Shown here: piece by piece, positions 25,857 to 35,348 of the stretch | Position numbering within the stretch: the stretch's first letter is position 1 | How the letters are laid out: each line of letters begins with the position of its first letter | Source: Flavobacterium buctense | GTDB lineage: Bacteria; Bacteroidota; Bacteroidia; Flavobacteriales; Flavobacteriaceae | Direction of reading: 5' to 3' | Assembly: GCF_014486695.1 (NCBI RefSeq) | Contig: NZ_JACTAB010000001.1 | Span: 620,001-684,000 of the forward strand | Length of the DNA: 64,000 nt | The notes under the pieces: generated by a model | What the model was told of the DNA's origin: nothing | What the model saw: only the letters and a program-made list of their open reading frames with translations | The model's database searches: none | Made by a program: the position numbers and the translations under genes

Positions 25857-28625
25857 ATGGATAGGTTTTCCTTTTTAAACGCAGCACATACCGAATTTTT
25901 TGCCGATTTATACGAACAATACCTTCAAAAACCCGATAGCGTAGAGCCAAGTTGGAGAGCTTTTTTTCAAGGTTTCGACTTTGGAATGGCGACTTATAAT
26001 GAAGAGAATGCCGTGTCAGAATTAGCCAATTATGCCGCTAGTGTTCCGCAAAACGGACAGGTTTCGGATAAATTGCAAAAAGAGTTCAATGTGTTGAAAT
26101 TGATTGATGGGTACAGAACCCGTGGTCACTTATTTACTCAGACCAATCCGGTTCGTGACCGAAGAGTTTATGAACCGAATTTAGATATCGAAAACTTTGG
26201 TCTTACTTCAGCTGATTTAGATACTGTATTTGATGCTGCCAAAGTATTAGGTAAACAACCTTCTACCTTAAAACAAATTCTTGCGCATTTGAAAAGCATG
26301 TATTGCCAACACATCGGTATCGAATACATGCACATGGAAAATCCGATTTATGTCAATTGGGTTCAAGAAAGAATCAATAAAAACGACAACCAACCGAGTT
26401 TTGACGCCGAACAAAAGAAACACATTTTAGGCAAACTAAACGAAGCGGTTTCTTTCGAGAACTTTTTGCATACCAAATACGTTGGACAAAAACGTTTCTC
26501 ATTGGAAGGTGGCGAAAGCATCATTCCGGCCTTAGATGCCTTGATTGAAACTGCTGCCGAAAGAGGTGTTGAGCATTTCGTAATGGGAATGGCACACAGA
26601 GGAAGATTAAATACGTTAGCCAATATTTTTGGCAAAGCCACCCAAGATATTTTCTCCGAATTCGATGGAAAAGATTACGATAAAGAATATTTTGATGGTG
26701 ATGTGAAGTATCACTTAGGGTTAACGTCGGAAAGAAAAACCCAATCGGGTAAAAAAATCAATATCAATTTGGCACCGAATCCATCTCACTTGGAAACGGT
26801 TGGTGCCGTGATTGAAGGCATTACCCGTGCCAAACAAGACAAATATTTCCCGGATGATTTCTCTAAAGTATTGCCTATTGCCGTTCATGGTGATGCGGCT
26901 GTGGCCGGACAAGGAATCGTGTACGAAATTGTGCAAATGGCGCAATTAGACGGCTACAAAACCGGTGGAACCATTCATATTGTAATCAACAACCAAGTTG
27001 GTTTTACCACGAATTATTTAGATGCCCGTTCGTCCACGTATTGTACCGATGTGGCGAAAGTGACTTTGTCGCCAATACTTCACGTGAATTCGGATGACGC
27101 AGAAGCGGTAGTTCACGCCATGTTATTCGCGTTAGATTTCAGAATGGCATTCGGAAGAGACGTTTTCATCGATTTGTTAGGTTACAGAAAATATGGGCAC
27201 AACGAAGGTGATGAACCTCGTTTTACCCAACCGCTTTTATACAAATTGATTGCGCGTCACAAAAACCCAAGAGATATTTATTCGGAGCAATTAATCACTG
27301 CCGGAATTGTCGATGCCGCTTATGTGACTAAAATAGAAAACGAGTACAAAGCCAAGTTGGATGAAAATCTACAGGCTTCCCGCAAAAAAGATTTGACAAT
27401 TATCAAACCATTTTTACAAGACGCCTGGGAAGGTTTTGTTCAAGTTTCTGATGACGAAATGTTGAAGAAAGTAGACACGACTTTCGATAAAAAGAAATTG
27501 GATACCATCTTGGAAACCATTTCGACTTTACCATCAGATAAAAAATTCATCAGCAAGATTTCCAAAATCGTTACCGATAGAAAAACGATGTACGACAATG
27601 ACGTTATCGATTGGGGAACAGCAGAAACCTTGGCATACGGTTCATTATTAACCGAAGGCTACGATGTGCGTATCTCAGGACAAGACGTCGAAAGAGGAAC
27701 CTTCTCGCACCGTCATGCCGTAGTAAAAGTAGAAGACAGCGAAGAAGAAGTAATTCTGTTGAATGCAGTAAAAGGCAAAAAAGGGAAGTTCAATGTATTC
27801 AATTCCTTCCTTTCAGAATATGGCGTTTTAGGGTTTGATTATGGTTATGCCTTAGCCAATCCAAACGCGTTAACCATTTGGGAAGCACAATTCGGGGATT
27901 TCTCTAACGGTGCCCAAATCATGATTGACCAATACATTTCGTGTGGTGAAGACAAATGGAACAACCAAAACGGAATCGTATTATTATTGCCTCACGGTTA
28001 CGAAGGACAAGGAGCAGAGCACTCTTCGGCACGTATGGAGCGTTACTTACAGTTGTGTGCGAAACACAATATGTATGTAGCCGACTGTACCACTCCGGCG
28101 AACTTCTTCCACTTGTTGCGTCGCCAAATGAAAACCAAATTCCGCAAACCGTTGGTGGTATTCTCACCAAAAAGTTTGTTGCGTCACCCATTGTGCGTTT
28201 CCACTCGTGAAGACTTGTACAAAGGCAGTTTCCAAGAAGTGATTGATGACACCATCGACAAGAAAAAAGTAAAAACCGTAGTTTTCTGTACCGGAAAATT
28301 CTACTATGATATTTTAGCCGAAAGAGAAAATTTAGGCAGAAATGACGTAGCTTTGGTACGCATCGAGCAGTTGTTCCCGTTACCGGTGGAACAGTTAAAA
28401 GCCGTGATTGCGAGTTATCCGAATGCCGACGATTTCGTTTGGGCACAGGAAGAACCAAAAAACATGGGTGCTTACAGTTATATGTTAATGAATTTCGACT
28501 TGGTGTCATGGAGATTGGCTTCATTAAAAGCTTATGCCGCACCGGCCGCAGGAAGTCATACAAGAGACAGAAGAAGACATGCCGATGCTATTAGAATGGT
28601 ATTCGACAAGAATTTATTCAGATAA
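25857..28625 (+). CDS. sucA: 2-oxoglutarate dehydrogenase E1 component
   Basis: A 922-residue thiamine-diphosphate decarboxylase of the TCA cycle. The N-terminus MDRFSFLNAAHTEFFADLYEQY matches the E1o opening. HFVMGMAHRGRLNTLANIF and HGDAAVAGQGIVYEIVQMAQ lie in the ThDP-binding domain, with a GDD/GDA-type motif for ThDP-Mg. YKYGHNEGDEPRFTQP and the C-terminal FDYGYALANPNALTIWEAQ complete the family pattern. The start is set at 25857 because a promoter lies just upstream. sucB follows after a repeat-filled 160-bp gap. Confidence 0.97.
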   Translation: MDRFSFLNAAHTEFFADLYEQYLQKPDSVEPSWRAFFQGFDFGMATYNEENAVSELANYAASVPQNGQVSDKLQKEFNVLKLIDGYRTRGHLFTQTNPVRDRRVYEPNLDIENFGLTSADLDTVFDAAKVLGKQPSTLKQILAHLKSMYCQHIGIEYMHMENPIYVNWVQERINKNDNQPSFDAEQKKHILGKLNEAVSFENFLHTKYVGQKRFSLEGGESIIPALDALIETAAERGVEHFVMGMAHRGRLNTLANIFGKATQDIFSEFDGKDYDKEYFDGDVKYHLGLTSERKTQSGKKININLAPNPSHLETVGAVIEGITRAKQDKYFPDDFSKVLPIAVHGDAAVAGQGIVYEIVQMAQLDGYKTGGTIHIVINNQVGFTTNYLDARSSTYCTDVAKVTLSPILHVNSDDAEAVVHAMLFALDFRMAFGRDVFIDLLGYRKYGHNEGDEPRFTQPLLYKLIARHKNPRDIYSEQLITAGIVDAAYVTKIENEYKAKLDENLQASRKKDLTIIKPFLQDAWEGFVQVSDDEMLKKVDTTFDKKKLDTILETISTLPSDKKFISKISKIVTDRKTMYDNDVIDWGTAETLAYGSLLTEGYDVRISGQDVERGTFSHRHAVVKVEDSEEEVILLNAVKGKKGKFNVFNSFLSEYGVLGFDYGYALANPNALTIWEAQFGDFSNGAQIMIDQYISCGEDKWNNQNGIVLLLPHGYEGQGAEHSSARMERYLQLCAKHNMYVADCTTPANFFHLLRRQMKTKFRKPLVVFSPKSLLRHPLCVSTREDLYKGSFQEVIDDTIDKKKVKTVVFCTGKFYYDILAERENLGRNDVALVRIEQLFPLPVEQLKAVIASYPNADDFVWAQEEPKNMGAYSYMLMNFDLVSWRLASLKAYAAPAAGSHTRDRRRHADAIRMVFDKNLFR

Positions 28626-28728
28626 TTTAGGAGCTTAATCCCGCTTTCCGCAGTATCTTTTTTGTCACCTCGTGCGCAGTCGAGAGGCAATGGATAAAAA
28701 AAGGATACTTGCTGCAATCGGGGCTAAA
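28626..28728. repeat. Palindromic intergenic element, copy 1
   Basis: Outer ends TTTAGGAGC (28626) and GGGGCTAAA (about 28720) are roughly inverted. Inside, CCCGCTTTCCGCAGTATC faces GGATACTTGCTGCAATCGGG. The core holds CCTCG paired with CGAGAGG. A second copy is at 60922-61050. Confidence 0.75.
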
Positions 28729-28740
28729 AAACACAAACAA

Positions 28741-28782
28741 CACAACATTTATAATTTAAAATTCATAATTTAAAATACAATA
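28741..28782. repeat. ATAATTTAAAATTC word repeat before sucB
   Basis: Two near-copies of ATAATTTAAAAT separated by TCATA lie directly before the sucB ribosome-binding region. Same style as the nuoD-nuoE spacer. Confidence 0.5.
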
Positions 28783-28785
28783 AAG

Positions 28786-30018
28786 ATGATTTTAGAAATG
28801 AAAGTCCCATCACCGGGAGAATCGATTAAAGAAGTAGAAATTGCAACTTGGCTGGTAAAAGACGGCGATTATGTAGAAAAAGACCAAGCCATTGCTGAGG
28901 TGGATTCTGACAAAGCAACCTTAGAGTTACCGGCAGAAGCCAGCGGGATTATCACGCTAAAAGCAGAAGAAGGTGACGCAGTAGCCGTAGGCGCTGTAGT
29001 TTGTTTAATCGATACTGATGGCGCAAAACCAAGTGGTTCTCCCGAAGCTTCGGGACCGGCAGCAGAAGTTAAAGCAGAAGCACCAAAAGCAGAAGAGAAA
29101 AAAGTAGAAGCTCCAAAAGCAGCTCCGGTAGCAGCCACTTATGCAGCACAAACGCCATCTCCGGCCGCCAAAAAAATATTGGACGAAAAAAATATCCAGC
29201 CTTCTGACATCGTTGGAACAGGAAAAGACGGCAGAATCACTAAGGATGATGCTGTAAATGCTGTACCATCCATGGGAACGCCAACCGGTGGAACACGTGG
29301 TTCAGAAAGAACAAAATTATCCATGTTGCGTCGTAAAGTAGCGGAAAGATTAGTTTCTGCGAAAAACGAAACCGCCATGTTGACTACGTTCAACGAGGTG
29401 GATATGACCAACATCTACGCGTTGCGTGAGCAATACAAAGAAGAATTTAAAGCCAAACACGGTTTAGGTTTAGGTTTTATGTCGTTCTTCACCAAAGCGG
29501 TAACTCGCGCTTTACAATTATTCCCGGATGTTAACTCGATGATTGACGGTCAAGAGAAAATTTCATATGATTTCTGTGATATTTCCGTAGCAGTTTCAGG
29601 GCCTAAAGGTTTGATGGTTCCGGTAATGAGAAACGCAGAAACGTTATCGTTCAGAGGTGTGGAAGCCGAAATCAAAAGATTAGCAATTCGCGCTCGTGAC
29701 GGACAAATTACTGTAGACGAAATGACCGGCGGAACATTCACTATCTCAAATGGTGGTGTTTTCGGAAGTATGTTGAGCACGCCAATTATCAATCCGCCAC
29801 AATCTGGAATCTTAGGAATGCACAATGTTGTGGAAAGAGCTATCGTAAGAAACGGACAAATCGTAATCGCTCCGGTAATGTTCGTAGCTTTATCGTATGA
29901 CCACAGAATCATTGACGGACGTGAGTCGGTTGGATTCTTAGTGGCTGTTAAAGAAGCGTTAGAAAATCCGGTGGAAATTTTGATGAACAACAACCCTAAG
30001 AAAGCTTTAGAGCTTTAG
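28786..30018 (+). CDS. sucB: 2-oxoglutarate dehydrogenase E2, dihydrolipoyllysine succinyltransferase
   Basis: A 410-residue three-part protein. The lipoyl domain has its modified lysine in EVDSDKATLEL (K43). It is followed by an Ala/Pro/Glu-rich linker (about 88-120), an E3-binding domain (PSPAAKKILDEKNIQPSDI and VGTGKDGRITKDD), and the CoA-dependent acyltransferase core ending with the catalytic DHRIIDGRESVGFL. It makes succinyl-CoA in the complex started by SucA. The single lipoyl domain is usual for E2o. Confidence 0.97.
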   Translation: MILEMKVPSPGESIKEVEIATWLVKDGDYVEKDQAIAEVDSDKATLELPAEASGIITLKAEEGDAVAVGAVVCLIDTDGAKPSGSPEASGPAAEVKAEAPKAEEKKVEAPKAAPVAATYAAQTPSPAAKKILDEKNIQPSDIVGTGKDGRITKDDAVNAVPSMGTPTGGTRGSERTKLSMLRRKVAERLVSAKNETAMLTTFNEVDMTNIYALREQYKEEFKAKHGLGLGFMSFFTKAVTRALQLFPDVNSMIDGQEKISYDFCDISVAVSGPKGLMVPVMRNAETLSFRGVEAEIKRLAIRARDGQITVDEMTGGTFTISNGGVFGSMLSTPIINPPQSGILGMHNVVERAIVRNGQIVIAPVMFVALSYDHRIIDGRESVGFLVAVKEALENPVEILMNNNPKKALEL

Positions 30019-30055
30019 GGTTTCTACCTGCCTCGGATGAGGCGCCTATATATTA

Positions 30056-30086
30056 AATCCCGTTTGGTTTTCTGAACGGGATTTTT
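30056..30086 (+). terminator. Terminator of sucB
   Basis: AATCCCGTT (30056-30064) pairs with AACGGGATT (30075-30083), then a run of T. It lies 37 bp after the stop codon. Confidence 0.88.
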
Positions 30087-30153
30087 CGTTTATTTGCATA
30101 CTGCGTGAGTGATGGGAGCAAGTACCGCGTACTGCATTTGATATTAAGAGGAG

Positions 30154-30176
30154 GAAGCCCTGTGGGCTTCAGGTAT
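30154..30176 (+). terminator. Second hairpin downstream of sucB
   Basis: GAAGCCC (30154-30160) and GGGCTTC (30164-30170) around a TGT loop, followed after AGGTA by T. A weak or back-up terminator. Confidence 0.45.
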
Positions 30177-30184
30177 TTTTTAAT

Positions 30185-30280
30185 TGCGTTAGGGATTGCA
30201 GAGGAAATCCTTTTCAGGATTGTTTTTGAGCAATACTGAAAAGATTGGAACGAAAAGCCCGACCCTTGTGGTAACGCCCA
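30185..30280. repeat. Palindromic GCGTTA...TAACGC intergenic element
   Basis: Ends GCGTTAGGG and GGTAACGCCC are inverted. The centre holds CTTTTCAG (30210-30217) and CTGAAAAG (30236-30243) as a perfect 8-bp stem. It resembles an intergenic element I have seen in Flavobacterium genomes. Only one copy is in this window. Confidence 0.6.
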
Positions 30281-30316
30281 AAAAATAATAGAGATACTGA
30301 AATAAATTCAGCATAA

Positions 30317-31540
30317 ATGAAGAAAAACCAAAAAGAAGCGGCGATAGGATTTATTTTTATCACGATGCTTATCGATATTACCGGTTGGGGCATTATCATT
30401 CCGGTAATTCCTAAATTAATTTCCGAACTCATTCAAGCCGATATCAGTGAAGCGGCCAAATATGGCGGTTGGCTGACTTTTGCTTATGCCATAACGCAGT
30501 TTATCTTTGCGCCTTTAATCGGGAACTTGAGCGACAAATTTGGCCGAAGACCGATTATTTTAATTTCGCTTTTTGCCTTTTCCTTAGACTATTTGTTGTT
30601 GGCTTTTGCCCCAACGATTGTATGGCTTTTCATAGGAAGAATTATTGCGGGTTTAACCGGCGCGAGTATCACCACGGCTTCGGCATATATAGCTGATGTC
30701 AGTACGCCTGAAAATAGAGCCAAAAATTTCGGGATGATAGGTGCTGCTTTTGGTTTAGGCTTTATCATTGGCCCGGTGATTGGTGGATTGTTAGGGCAAT
30801 TTGGTTCGAGAGTACCATTTTATGCGGCGGCTGCTTTGTGCATGCTGAACTTTTTATACGGTTATTTTATTTTACCCGAATCGTTGCCTAAAAAGAACCG
30901 TCGCGAATTTGAATGGAAGCGTGCCAATCCTATAAATGCCTTACTAAACCTAAAAAAATACCCTTCCATAATCGGACTGGTTATTGCGATTTTCCTTTTG
31001 TATGTGGGTTCCCATGCCGTGCACAGCAACTGGAGTTTCTTTACCATGTACCGTTTCAATTGGGATGAAAAAATGGTTGGGATTTCTCTTGGCGCTGTCG
31101 GATTGTTGGTCGGAATTGTGCAAGGTGGTTTGATTCGTTGGACCAGTCCGAGATTAGGGAACCAAAAAAGCATTTACATTGGGTTGTCTTTATACACCGT
31201 TGGAATGTTGTTGTTTGCTTTCGCCACAGAGAGTTGGATGATGTTTGCCTTTCTTGTCCCTTATTGTCTTGGAGGCATAGCCGGACCGGCTTTACAATCG
31301 GAGGTTTCCGGTAAAGTTCCCGCTAACGAACAAGGCGAGATTCAGGGAACTTTAGCTAGTTTAATGAGTGCTTCGGCTATTATTGGGCCACCAATGATGA
31401 CTAACACGTTTTACTTTTTCACCCACGATGAAGCGCCGTTTCAATTGCCCGGCGCACCTTTTATTTTAGGTAGTTTTTTGATGTTGATTAGTACATTTTT
31501 AGCTTATTATTCAATGAAAAAGCATTTTAAGCCAGCATGA
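30317..31540 (+). CDS. MFS transporter, TetA/TCR-like family
   Basis: A 407-residue, 12-helix major facilitator protein. The loop 2-3 motif is clear as [17 protein letters not shown], and [17 protein letters not shown] in helix 1 matches the tetracycline-exporter subfamily. [19 protein letters not shown] fits motif C, the antiporter signature. It probably exports a small molecule against protons. The substrate is unknown and tetracycline should not be assumed. It is convergent with the protease-like gene, with only 6 bp between their ends. Confidence 0.88.
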   Translation: MKKNQKEAAIGFIFITMLIDITGWGIIIPVIPKLISELIQADISEAAKYGGWLTFAYAITQFIFAPLIGNLSDKFGRRPIILISLFAFSLDYLLLAFAPTIVWLFIGRIIAGLTGASITTASAYIADVSTPENRAKNFGMIGAAFGLGFIIGPVIGGLLGQFGSRVPFYAAAALCMLNFLYGYFILPESLPKKNRREFEWKRANPINALLNLKKYPSIIGLVIAIFLLYVGSHAVHSNWSFFTMYRFNWDEKMVGISLGAVGLLVGIVQGGLIRWTSPRLGNQKSIYIGLSLYTVGMLLFAFATESWMMFAFLVPYCLGGIAGPALQSEVSGKVPANEQGEIQGTLASLMSASAIIGPPMMTNTFYFFTHDEAPFQLPGAPFILGSFLMLISTFLAYYSMKKHFKPA

Positions 31541-31546
31541 TTTAAA

Positions 31547-31984
31547 TTATTTTAAGTACAAACAATGATTGTAATAATCAATAATGGCTTTGCCTTCTAA
31601 TAAAACATCAGCACCAATAATCCCATCAACGGCTTTGGCTTTATATTGTTGCAAGGCTTCATTCACATGCGTCATGTCAAAGATTACCAAGTGCAATTCA
31701 GTAGTTTTCCAACGGCCGATTTGTAAAAAATTGTTTTTTGCAATCTGAGTTATCATACCAGTTCCGCCTGCACCAGAAGCTTTCGTTTTAGATTTTCGGG
31801 CTTTTAAACGGAATCGTTCAATACTGTCAAAACCCACACAGCTATTAGAAGCACCGGTATCCAAAATAAAATTTCCCGAAATGCCGTTAATCGTTGCTTT
31901 AATTAACAAATGTTGGGTTTTGGAAACTTTAAAATTGATTTTCTTATATTTTTCTTTTTTCAGTACGTCCTGCAGATTTTTCAT
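31547..31984 (-). CDS. Retropepsin-like aspartic protease
   Basis: A 145-residue protein with one aspartic-protease half: the catalytic FILDTGASNS (D42) and a hydrophobic-hydrophobic-Gly partner (VDGIIGADVLLEG). It should be active only as a homodimer, like retropepsins. There is no signal peptide, so it is cytosolic. Such genes are common in Bacteroidota as clan AA proteases of unknown target. Upstream DNA up to 32088 contains CCTTAG word repeats. Confidence 0.82.
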   Translation of the reverse strand: MKNLQDVLKKEKYKKINFKVSKTQHLLIKATINGISGNFILDTGASNSCVGFDSIERFRLKARKSKTKASGAGGTGMITQIAKNNFLQIGRWKTTELHLVIFDMTHVNEALQQYKAKAVDGIIGADVLLEGKAIIDYYNHCLYLK

Positions 31985-32044
31985 AGTTTTGTATTGATTC
32001 TCAAATGTAATCTAAAATCCATTATCCTAAAAAATTCTCTATAA

Positions 32045-32088
32045 ACTTAGTACCTTAGCACCTCATAACCTTAGTGCCTTTAATCCCA
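32045..32088. repeat. CCTTAG word repeat before the TatD gene
   Basis: ACTTAGTACCTTAGCACC and AACCTTAGTGCC are tandem copies of a 7-8 bp word CCTTAGnn. The same word forms the arms between rpoN and asnS and lies before leuS. Confidence 0.55.
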
Positions 32089-32859
32089 ATGATTTTAACC
32101 GATACTCATACCCATCTTTATTCAGAAGAATTTCAAAACGACCGAACGGCTATGATTCTAAGAGCTATTGATGCCGGTGTTTCCCGTTTTTTTGTGCCAT
32201 CTATTGATTCGACATACACTCAAAAAATGTATGATTTGGAAACCCAATTTCCGGAAAATGTATTTTTAATGATGGGTTTGCATCCGTGTTATGTCAAACC
32301 GGAAACCTACCTTGAGGAATTGGCACATGTGGAAAGAGAATTAGAAAGCAGAAAATTCTACACTGTAGGCGAAATCGGGATTGACTTGTATTGGGACAAA
32401 ACTACTTTGACGATTCAACAGGAAGCTTTTCAACGCCAAATCCAATTGGCTAAAAAACATGGTTTGGCCATCAATATTCACTGTCGCGAAGCTTTTGACG
32501 AAGTTTTCGAAGTTTTGGAGAGCGAAAAGGCAACCGACTTATTCGGTATTTTTCATTGCTTTACCGGTGATTTCGGTCAAGCCAAAAGAGCCATCGACTT
32601 GAATATGAAACTCGGAATTGGCGGCGTGGTTACTTTTAAAAACGGAAAAATCGACCAGTTTCTGAATGAAATCGATTTGCAACATATTGTCTTGGAAACC
32701 GATTCGCCTTATTTGGCTCCGGTGCCATTCCGTGGTAAGCGAAATGAAAGCAGTTACACTAAATTGGTAGCCGAAAAATTAGCCCAAATTTACCAACTTC
32801 CGATTGAAGAAATCGCCCGAATTACCACTGAAAACTCAAAGGCTATTTTTGGGATTTAA
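32089..32859 (+). CDS. TatD-family metal-dependent hydrolase
   Basis: A 256-residue TIM-barrel protein. The metal ligands are visible as TDTHTHL near the start, GEIGIDLYW (Glu), NIHCREAF (His), IFHCFTGD (His) and LETDSPYLAP (Asp). Family members are 3'-5' DNA/RNA exonucleases or D-amino-acyl-tRNA deacylases. The exact substrate is not readable. ATG 32089 is used rather than a GTG 15 bp upstream that lies in the repeat. Confidence 0.92.
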   Translation: MILTDTHTHLYSEEFQNDRTAMILRAIDAGVSRFFVPSIDSTYTQKMYDLETQFPENVFLMMGLHPCYVKPETYLEELAHVERELESRKFYTVGEIGIDLYWDKTTLTIQQEAFQRQIQLAKKHGLAINIHCREAFDEVFEVLESEKATDLFGIFHCFTGDFGQAKRAIDLNMKLGIGGVVTFKNGKIDQFLNEIDLQHIVLETDSPYLAPVPFRGKRNESSYTKLVAEKLAQIYQLPIEEIARITTENSKAIFGI

Positions 32860-32922
32860 CAAAGAAATCACCAAAAATTGAGATTTTTTTTGTTCTTTTG
32901 TTCCTCAAAATTGAAAGATTCA

Positions 32923-34059
32923 ATGCAGAAATTCGATTCTATTCGTCCGTTTTATGATACTGAAGTGAATGAAGCCATTCAATCTGCAGTCAATCATCCG
33001 ATGATGAAAGCTTTAATGGGTTTCACCTTTCCCGATGTTGACGAAGAAGTATGGAAAAGCCAACTCAAAAAAACGCATTCGATTCGTGATTTTCAATGCA
33101 ATTTTATTTACCAAGCGGTGCAAAAAGTGTTGAAGAAAAGCTCAGAAGGCTTAACCACTTCAGGGTTTGAAAAATTAGAGCCCAATACTTCTTATCTTTT
33201 TATTTCCAACCACAGAGATATTATTTTGGATACTTCACTATTGAACGTTGCTTTGTTTGATCATGGATTAGTGATGACAGCTTCGGCCATTGGGGATAAT
33301 TTGGTACAAAAATCATTTTTGAAAACCTTGTCAAAACTCAATAGAAATTTTTTAGTACAAAGAGGATTGTCTCCAAGAGAATTGTTGGAAAGTTCTAAAT
33401 TGATGTCGGAATACATCGGTCAGTTATTGCTGCGTGAAAATCGTTCAGTATGGATTGCCCAAAGAGAAGGCAGAACAAAAGACGGTAACGATGCCACACA
33501 TTCAGGGGTTTTGAAAATGCTTGGAATGGGCTCGGATGAGAAGAACTTGATGGATTATTTTAAAAAGTTAAAAATCGTTCCGGTTTCTATTTCATATGAA
33601 TATGATCCGACTGATGCGCTGAAAATGCCACAGTTAATCGCTGAAGCCAAAAATGAAATCTATATCAAAGAGAAAAACGAAGATTTTGTTACTTTATTAA
33701 GTGGAATTATTGGTCAAAAAAAACGGATTCATATTCACATTGGGGATGTTTTAGACAGAGAATTGGATGCTATTGCGGCCGAATTTGACAATAATAACAA
33801 ACAGATTCAAGCATTGGCACAATCCATTGACGATTCCATTTTGCAGAGTTATATGTTGTGGCCTACGAATTATATTGCTTATGATTTGTTGTACAAAACA
33901 GACCAATACAAAGGCTTTTACACCGAAAACGAAAAGTCACTTTTTGAAAGAAGATTGGAGATGAAAATTGACGAAAACAATCCTCAAATGTTGGAAAGTT
34001 TCTTGGCGATGTATGCCAATCCGGTTGTGAATAAATCCAAATATCAGAATGCAATCTAA
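32923..34059 (+). CDS. PlsC-like acyltransferase
   Basis: A 378-residue protein. The acyltransferase box NHRDIILD (NHxxxxD) lies at about residue 95, and IAQREGRTKDGND matches the acyl-acceptor motif (EGxR-like). It probably adds an acyl chain to a glycerophosphate-type acceptor at the membrane. The unusual length and the long C-terminal part beyond residue 250 separate it from ordinary PlsC (about 240 residues). ATG 32923 gives MQKFDSIRPF. It overlaps the asparaginase start by 11 bp. Confidence 0.8.
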   Translation: MQKFDSIRPFYDTEVNEAIQSAVNHPMMKALMGFTFPDVDEEVWKSQLKKTHSIRDFQCNFIYQAVQKVLKKSSEGLTTSGFEKLEPNTSYLFISNHRDIILDTSLLNVALFDHGLVMTASAIGDNLVQKSFLKTLSKLNRNFLVQRGLSPRELLESSKLMSEYIGQLLLRENRSVWIAQREGRTKDGNDATHSGVLKMLGMGSDEKNLMDYFKKLKIVPVSISYEYDPTDALKMPQLIAEAKNEIYIKEKNEDFVTLLSGIIGQKKRIHIHIGDVLDRELDAIAAEFDNNNKQIQALAQSIDDSILQSYMLWPTNYIAYDLLYKTDQYKGFYTENEKSLFERRLEMKIDENNPQMLESFLAMYANPVVNKSKYQNAI

Positions 34060-35077
34060 ACCCAATATATTGCTGATTTACACCGGTGGAACCATCGGGA
34101 TGATGAAAGATTTTGAAACCGGTGCGTTAAAAGCTTTCAACTTTAAAAAGTTATTGCAAAAAATCCCAGAACTAAAGCAATTGGAGTGTAATATCGAAAC
34201 GGTTTCGTTTGAAAAACCCATCGATTCTTCGAACATGAATCGAGAAAAATGGGTAAAGATTGCCCAAATCATAGAAGACAATTATCTGAATTTTGACGGT
34301 TTTGTAGTGCTTCACGGTTCGGATACCATGTCGTATTCGGCTTCAGCTTTGAGTTTTATGTTGGAGCATCTGACTAAACCGGTAGTCTTCACCGGTTCGC
34401 AATTACCTATCGGAGATTTAAGAACCGATGCCAAAGAAAATTTAATTACAGCCATTCAAATCGCCTCTTTACAACAAAAAGGGAAGCCCGTTATTCAGGA
34501 AGTTGGTCTTTATTTTGAATACAAATTATACCGTGGTAACCGCACCACAAAAATAAACGCTGAGCATTTTAACGCTTTCACTTCGCCTAATTATCCGCCA
34601 TTAGCAGAATCGGGAGTTCATTTGAATGTTAATCCGAATGCGGTCTTACAAAAACAATCGGCCAAAAAATTATCAGTGCATAAAGAACTCAATGAGGATG
34701 TAGTAATTGTAAAAATGTTTCCGGGAATAAATGAAGCGGTTTTATCTTCAATTGTTTCTATTCCTAATTTAAAAGGAATCATTTTAGAGACTTACGGTTC
34801 AGGCAACGCGCCAACCGAAGATTGGTTTATCCAGATTTTAAAGAAAGCCATTAAAAGTGGTTTACATGTAGTCAATGTGACACAATGTTCCGGTGGAAGT
34901 GTGAATATGGGACAATATGAAACCAGTACACAACTTAAGAAAATAGGTGTAATTTCCGGGAAAGACATCACGACCGAAGCCGCAATTACCAAATTAATGT
35001 ATTTACTAGGGCAAAATGTGGCGCCAACAGTTTTCAAAACCATTTTTGAGACTTCTTTGCGTGGTGAAATGCAATAA
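34049..35077 (+). CDS. ansA: Type I L-asparaginase
   Basis: A 342-residue cytosolic amidohydrolase that converts asparagine to aspartate and ammonia. The first catalytic Thr is in LIYTGGTIGM (about residues 8-17), the second in VLHGSDTMSYSASALSFML. The lysine of the TDAKENL motif is also present. There is no signal peptide, consistent with type I. It is translationally coupled to the acyltransferase gene. Confidence 0.94.
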   Translation: MQSKPNILLIYTGGTIGMMKDFETGALKAFNFKKLLQKIPELKQLECNIETVSFEKPIDSSNMNREKWVKIAQIIEDNYLNFDGFVVLHGSDTMSYSASALSFMLEHLTKPVVFTGSQLPIGDLRTDAKENLITAIQIASLQQKGKPVIQEVGLYFEYKLYRGNRTTKINAEHFNAFTSPNYPPLAESGVHLNVNPNAVLQKQSAKKLSVHKELNEDVVIVKMFPGINEAVLSSIVSIPNLKGIILETYGSGNAPTEDWFIQILKKAIKSGLHVVNVTQCSGGSVNMGQYETSTQLKKIGVISGKDITTEAAITKLMYLLGQNVAPTVFKTIFETSLRGEMQ

Positions 35078-35136
35078 CAAATTGCCAAACTAACTTTTTT
35101 TACTGAAAAAATTTGTTGTTCTTTGCAACTCCAAAA

Positions 35137-35223
35137 AGAGAGGTGTCCGAGTGGTTGAAGGAGCAAGCCTGGAAAGCTTGTATGTGGGTAACTGCATCGT
35201 GGGTTCGAATCCCATCCTCTCTG
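35137..35223 (+). tRNA. tRNA-Ser (GGA)
   Basis: An 87-nt class II tRNA. The acceptor stem AGAGAGG/CCTCTCT has discriminator G. The anticodon stem is CAAGC/GCTTG with loop CTGGAAA, anticodon GGA at 35171-35173. There is a long variable arm, a T-loop TTCGAAT with a 5-bp stem, and no encoded CCA. Its last 16 bases are duplicated at 43293-43308, marking it as an integration site. Confidence 0.95.
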
Positions 35224-35224
35224 C
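35208..35224 (+). other. Attachment site in the tRNA-Ser 3' end (integrase-proximal)
   Basis: AATCCCATCCTCTCTGC here is repeated exactly at 43293-43309. This copy completes the functional tRNA. Confidence 0.85.
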
Positions 35225-35269
35225 AAAACCTTTGTTCATCCCAATGAATTAAGGTGTTTTTAGAGTTTT

Positions 35270-35302
35270 GTTTATAAACTCTGTGTCAAATGTGTGTCAA
35301 AT
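35270..35302. repeat. Palindrome and paired TGTGTCAAAT repeats at the left island end
   Basis: The palindrome GTTTATAAAC (35270-35279) abuts ACTC, then TGTGTCAAAT twice (35283-35292 and 35293-35302 region). The 25 bp at 35278-35302 match 43189-43213 at 24 of 25 positions. Likely arm-type recombinase sites. Confidence 0.7.
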
Positions 35303-35348
35303 ATTTTGCGGTTTGAAAAATTCAATATTTTTCAAGCGGTAAAAAAAA

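Noticed and set aside
27919..28563. A 214-codon open frame antisense to sucA
   Set aside because: It lies entirely inside the strongly conserved sucA gene, has no domain, and is Cys/Arg-rich in the way typical of shadow frames.
29139..29993. Open frames antisense to sucB
   Set aside because: Shadows of a clear E2 gene; no family resemblance.
30317..31540. Calling the MFS gene a tetracycline-resistance determinant
   Set aside because: The subfamily resemblance does not fix the substrate and the gene sits in ordinary chromosomal context.
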